Shown here: positions 61,846 through 64,000 of the stretch, one piece after another
Position numbering within the stretch: the stretch's first letter is position 1
Layout of the letters: each line of letters begins with the position of its first letter
Assembly (NCBI GenBank): GCA_017398355.1
Contig: JAFQGD010000067.1
Coordinates: 1 to 64,000 of the forward strand
From: Akkermansia sp.
Lineage (GTDB): Bacteria; Verrucomicrobiota; Verrucomicrobiia; Verrucomicrobiales; Akkermansiaceae
Direction: 5' to 3'
Length of the DNA stretch: 64,000 nucleotides
Position numbers and translations under genes: made by a program
Notes under the pieces: model-generated
What the model saw: only the letters and a program-made list of their open reading frames with translations
What the model was told of the DNA's origin: nothing
The model's database searches: none

Positions 61846-64000
61846 TTAAGCGAGAGGGGTGGAGAATGTGTTTTCTGCCGCGGAAAGCAATTTTTTTGCG
61901 GAAGCGCGGCCTTTGATGGCGAGAGCGGGGGCGAAGACGGAGAGTCGGAACTCTGCAAGCATGAGCCCGTATTCCAGCCAAGCGGCCGATTGTGGGTGAC
62001 GGTTGAAATGGGAGTAAAAATCCGGGTGAACGGAAGCGTTGATAGAATCGATGCGCTCTAATTCGCGGATGGCCGGTTGCTCTTTGATACGCCGGAGTCT
62101 TTCTTGGAAACCGCGAGCAAAGCGGAGGATATCGCTGTGGCGTTCCGGCGGAGTTGAGCACAGGAATTGGGGGCGGGTGAGCCAAGCCCAATCGCGTTGC
62201 AAGTCTTCGGCAATGCGTGCGGCGTAGCGGTCTTGTGCTGCCGTGAGGCAGAACTCCCGCAAGGGCGTGTGGGCGGCTGCCAATTGTTCCCAAATGCGGG
62301 TATATGTGCCAGAGATAGCATCGTATAAGCCCTCTCGCATGCGCAAGCAAGCCGCATGAAATTGTTCTGCGGTGCGGGGAAGGGGTGCAAGGGTTGCATC
62401 CATGGCGGCATAGACGGTATCAAGAGCGTTGGCAGAGGGTTGTGTGCCGATGGTTGTGAGAGCCAGTTTCGCTTCTATCCCGGCGATGGGGATTTTTTTG
62501 CGGATGCTGTTAATAAAATCCCCATGTTTGCAAAGCACCAATCGGCGCACGCCGAGGCGGTGTGCGAGGTTTGCATCTGCCTCATTCGGGAAAACGCGTA
62601 CGCTTGCACGCGTGCCATCATCTTGCAAGGCCGGGTAGCCCTTGCCACTGCCTATGTCCAACGTTTCCGGTAAATCTCCGCAGTCCCACCTAGTCATGGG
62701 GGTGGAGGAGAAGGAGCGGGCTGCTTTTTTGTGAAAACGTTTGCGGCAGTAATCGGCCAATCTCTCGCGTAGTTCCGGTGCACTGGTACCCATAGCGAGT
62801 TCATCCCCGGCATCATTGCAAACCCATATTTTGGTGATGAGGTCTGCCGGGAGCCGCGAGAAATCAAACTGCCCGGCATTGCAGAATTTACCGCTTCGCA
62901 GCATCACATACTCCGCCAAGGCTTGCGCCAAGGGGCGGTCGGGTGTGCGCGGTTCCCATATATCGGCAAAAGCATCGGCGGCTTCCGCAATGGGCATGAT
63001 AAAATTGCGTAAATCTTTGGGCAGGGTCCGCAGCAGCAACTCTGCGCGCTCTGCCAAGTGTGCCGGCACGCCCCAATCCGGCAACCAATCCGGGAATGTC
63101 TCCAGTTGGTCAATGTGTACCCCCAGCGTCACGCCGTCGTCCGCTTCTCCGGGATTGTGAGCATAATAGATGGGGTATTCGCCCCCCGCCACATGCCATT
63201 CATCCGGGTACAGTTCGCTGGGTACTTGGTCTTCTCCGGGGTAGACGCATTCTGCGTACGGAATGAAAAGTATTTTCTTGTTGCGTTCTTCCTCTTTTTG
63301 GCGCCAACGGTGCAGGGATTTCTCACTGCAACAATCCTGCGGGAGCAGGGCATCGAAGAAGCGGTACACGCTCTCCTCGCTCCAAATGAGGTCGCGGCGG
63401 CGCAGTTTAGCTTCCGTTTCGCGTACTTTTTCCCGCATGCCCTCCAAATGAGCCATGAAAGCGGGCTTGCTTTTGAGCTGCATGCCAAGGATGGCTTCTC
63501 GAATCATGATGTCCCGCGCACCTGCCGGGTTGCAGCGGGCGTAGCTGATGCGGCGACCATCCACAATCGTGAGCCCACCGCAAGTGACACGCTCCTTGGC
63601 GAAGACTTGCCCTGCGCTTTTATCCCAGGTGGGGTCGTAGGCATGGCGGGAGCAGAGTTGAGGGGCAATTTGTTCAATCCACAAGGGATCCAGTACGGCG
63701 CAGCGGCGCATCCACAAGCGGGTGGTCTCCACCAGCTCCGAGCCCATGAGCCAATCCGCTCGCTTGTTGCGGCGAAACAGCCCGGAACCCGGAAAAATGG
63801 CAAAATCTCGCCCTCCGGCACCGCGGTACACCTTATCTTCCGGTCTCCATACACCAAACTGAAGGGGGGAGCCGGATAAAATGGCCCGGTGTATCATGGG
63901 GGCAGTGGCTTGTTTGTCCTCTGCTTCCAAGACCGGGATGCGCCATTTCATGGTATCGGCCAAGGTGGAAGATAAATCCTGCACGAGGTTGTGCCATTCG
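61846..64000 (-). CDS. hrpA: ATP-dependent RNA helicase HrpA, C-terminal part (cut by the window edge)
   Basis: 718 residues are visible, and the frame stays open to the window end, so the DEAH helicase domains lie outside. The visible part matches the HrpA-specific C-terminal region (DUF3418/OB-fold): 'RDFAIFPGSGLFRRNKRADW', 'MGSELVETTRLWMRRCAVLDP', 'VFAKERVTCGGLTIVDGRRISYARCNPAGARD' in part, 'RRRDLIWSEESVYRFFDALL' and 'FPDWLPDWGVPAHLAERAEL'. HrpA has been linked to resolving stalled ribosomes and to processing of fimbrial mRNA in E. coli. The acyltransferase gene downstream starts 6 bases after its stop. Confidence 0.9.
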   Translation of the reverse strand, partial: EWHNLVQDLSSTLADTMKWRIPVLEAEDKQATAPMIHRAILSGSPLQFGVWRPEDKVYRGAGGRDFAIFPGSGLFRRNKRADWLMGSELVETTRLWMRRCAVLDPLWIEQIAPQLCSRHAYDPTWDKSAGQVFAKERVTCGGLTIVDGRRISYARCNPAGARDIMIREAILGMQLKSKPAFMAHLEGMREKVRETEAKLRRRDLIWSEESVYRFFDALLPQDCCSEKSLHRWRQKEEERNKKILFIPYAECVYPGEDQVPSELYPDEWHVAGGEYPIYYAHNPGEADDGVTLGVHIDQLETFPDWLPDWGVPAHLAERAELLLRTLPKDLRNFIMPIAEAADAFADIWEPRTPDRPLAQALAEYVMLRSGKFCNAGQFDFSRLPADLITKIWVCNDAGDELAMGTSAPELRERLADYCRKRFHKKAARSFSSTPMTRWDCGDLPETLDIGSGKGYPALQDDGTRASVRVFPNEADANLAHRLGVRRLVLCKHGDFINSIRKKIPIAGIEAKLALTTIGTQPSANALDTVYAAMDATLAPLPRTAEQFHAACLRMREGLYDAISGTYTRIWEQLAAAHTPLREFCLTAAQDRYAARIAEDLQRDWAWLTRPQFLCSTPPERHSDILRFARGFQERLRRIKEQPAIRELERIDSINASVHPDFYSHFNRHPQSAAWLEYGLMLAEFRLSVFAPALAIKGRASAKKLLSAAENTFSTPLA

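Noticed and set aside
1-64000. CRISPR arrays, tRNA or rRNA genes, insertion sequences, prophage or a replication origin
   Set aside because: No regularly spaced repeats, cloverleaf-like sequences, transposase genes or phage structural genes were seen; the only structural RNA recognised is rnpB.

Overview
The window looks like a chromosomal segment of a Gram-negative, mucin-associated member of the Verrucomicrobiota, most likely close to Akkermansia. This is inferred from gene content. There is a PEP-CTERM-tailed surface protein at the left edge, lipid A and LPS-export genes (lpxD, an LptF/G permease, OmpH/Skp), and a GH110 alpha-galactosidase of the type used on mucin glycans. There is also a GTP-dependent PEP carboxykinase, a CobA-HemD fusion and a long-type IspH. 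Almost all of the DNA is ordinary chromosomal coding sequence. I see no rRNA, tRNA, CRISPR array, transposase or clear prophage.

Layout. 1-3.4 kb: the 3' end of a PEP-CTERM protein, a hairpin-rich intergenic element, a secreted protein, Jag (KH-R3H) and a Bax-inhibitor-1 membrane protein. 3.5-9.7 kb: a peptide ABC transporter (two permeases, binding lipoprotein, one ATPase), then a small ferritin-like protein. 10-17.6 kb: a secreted protein, speA, an ankyrin membrane protein, and a nadB operon that ends in an unusual HAD phosphatase-FolB fusion. 17.7-25.8 kb: a two-component system, a tiny lipoprotein, hflX, an L,D-transpeptidase, comM and pckG. 25.9-33.9 kb: a polysaccharide deacetylase, cobA-hemD, hemA, an acyl-activating enzyme with a degenerate acyltransferase-like N-terminus, and ispH. 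34-41.7 kb: a pilin-like protein, an orphan ORF, the LptF/G permease, lpxD, ompH, a PgpH-like HD phosphohydrolase, a BASS-like transporter and rnpB. 41.8-48.9 kb: a seven-gene one-direction run (coiled-coil secreted protein, two related small secreted proteins, GH110, DUF1015, serA). 49-64 kb: an MFS transporter, an AT-rich pair of envelope proteins sharing a C-terminal domain, a dihaem cytochrome c, murA, secA, an ArgA-like acetyltransferase, rtcB, an acyltransferase-3 protein and the 3' part of hrpA.

A recurring theme is the promoters. By eye I find about 22 sigma70-like pairs, most with a 17-base spacer. Recurrent boxes are TTGCAA/TTGACA at -35 and TAGAAT at -10. In at least eight cases the -10 box ends only 6-10 bases before the predicted start codon, which implies leaderless or nearly leaderless mRNAs. 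Good Shine-Dalgarno sequences are scarce, and two apparent ones lie inside promoter spacers. This affected several start-codon choices.

The most unusual items are the HAD-FolB fusion, the leaderless promoter pattern, the AT-rich coiled-coil lipoprotein/membrane protein pair, a short leaderless ORF upstream of rtcB, and a shortened ArgA-like enzyme.
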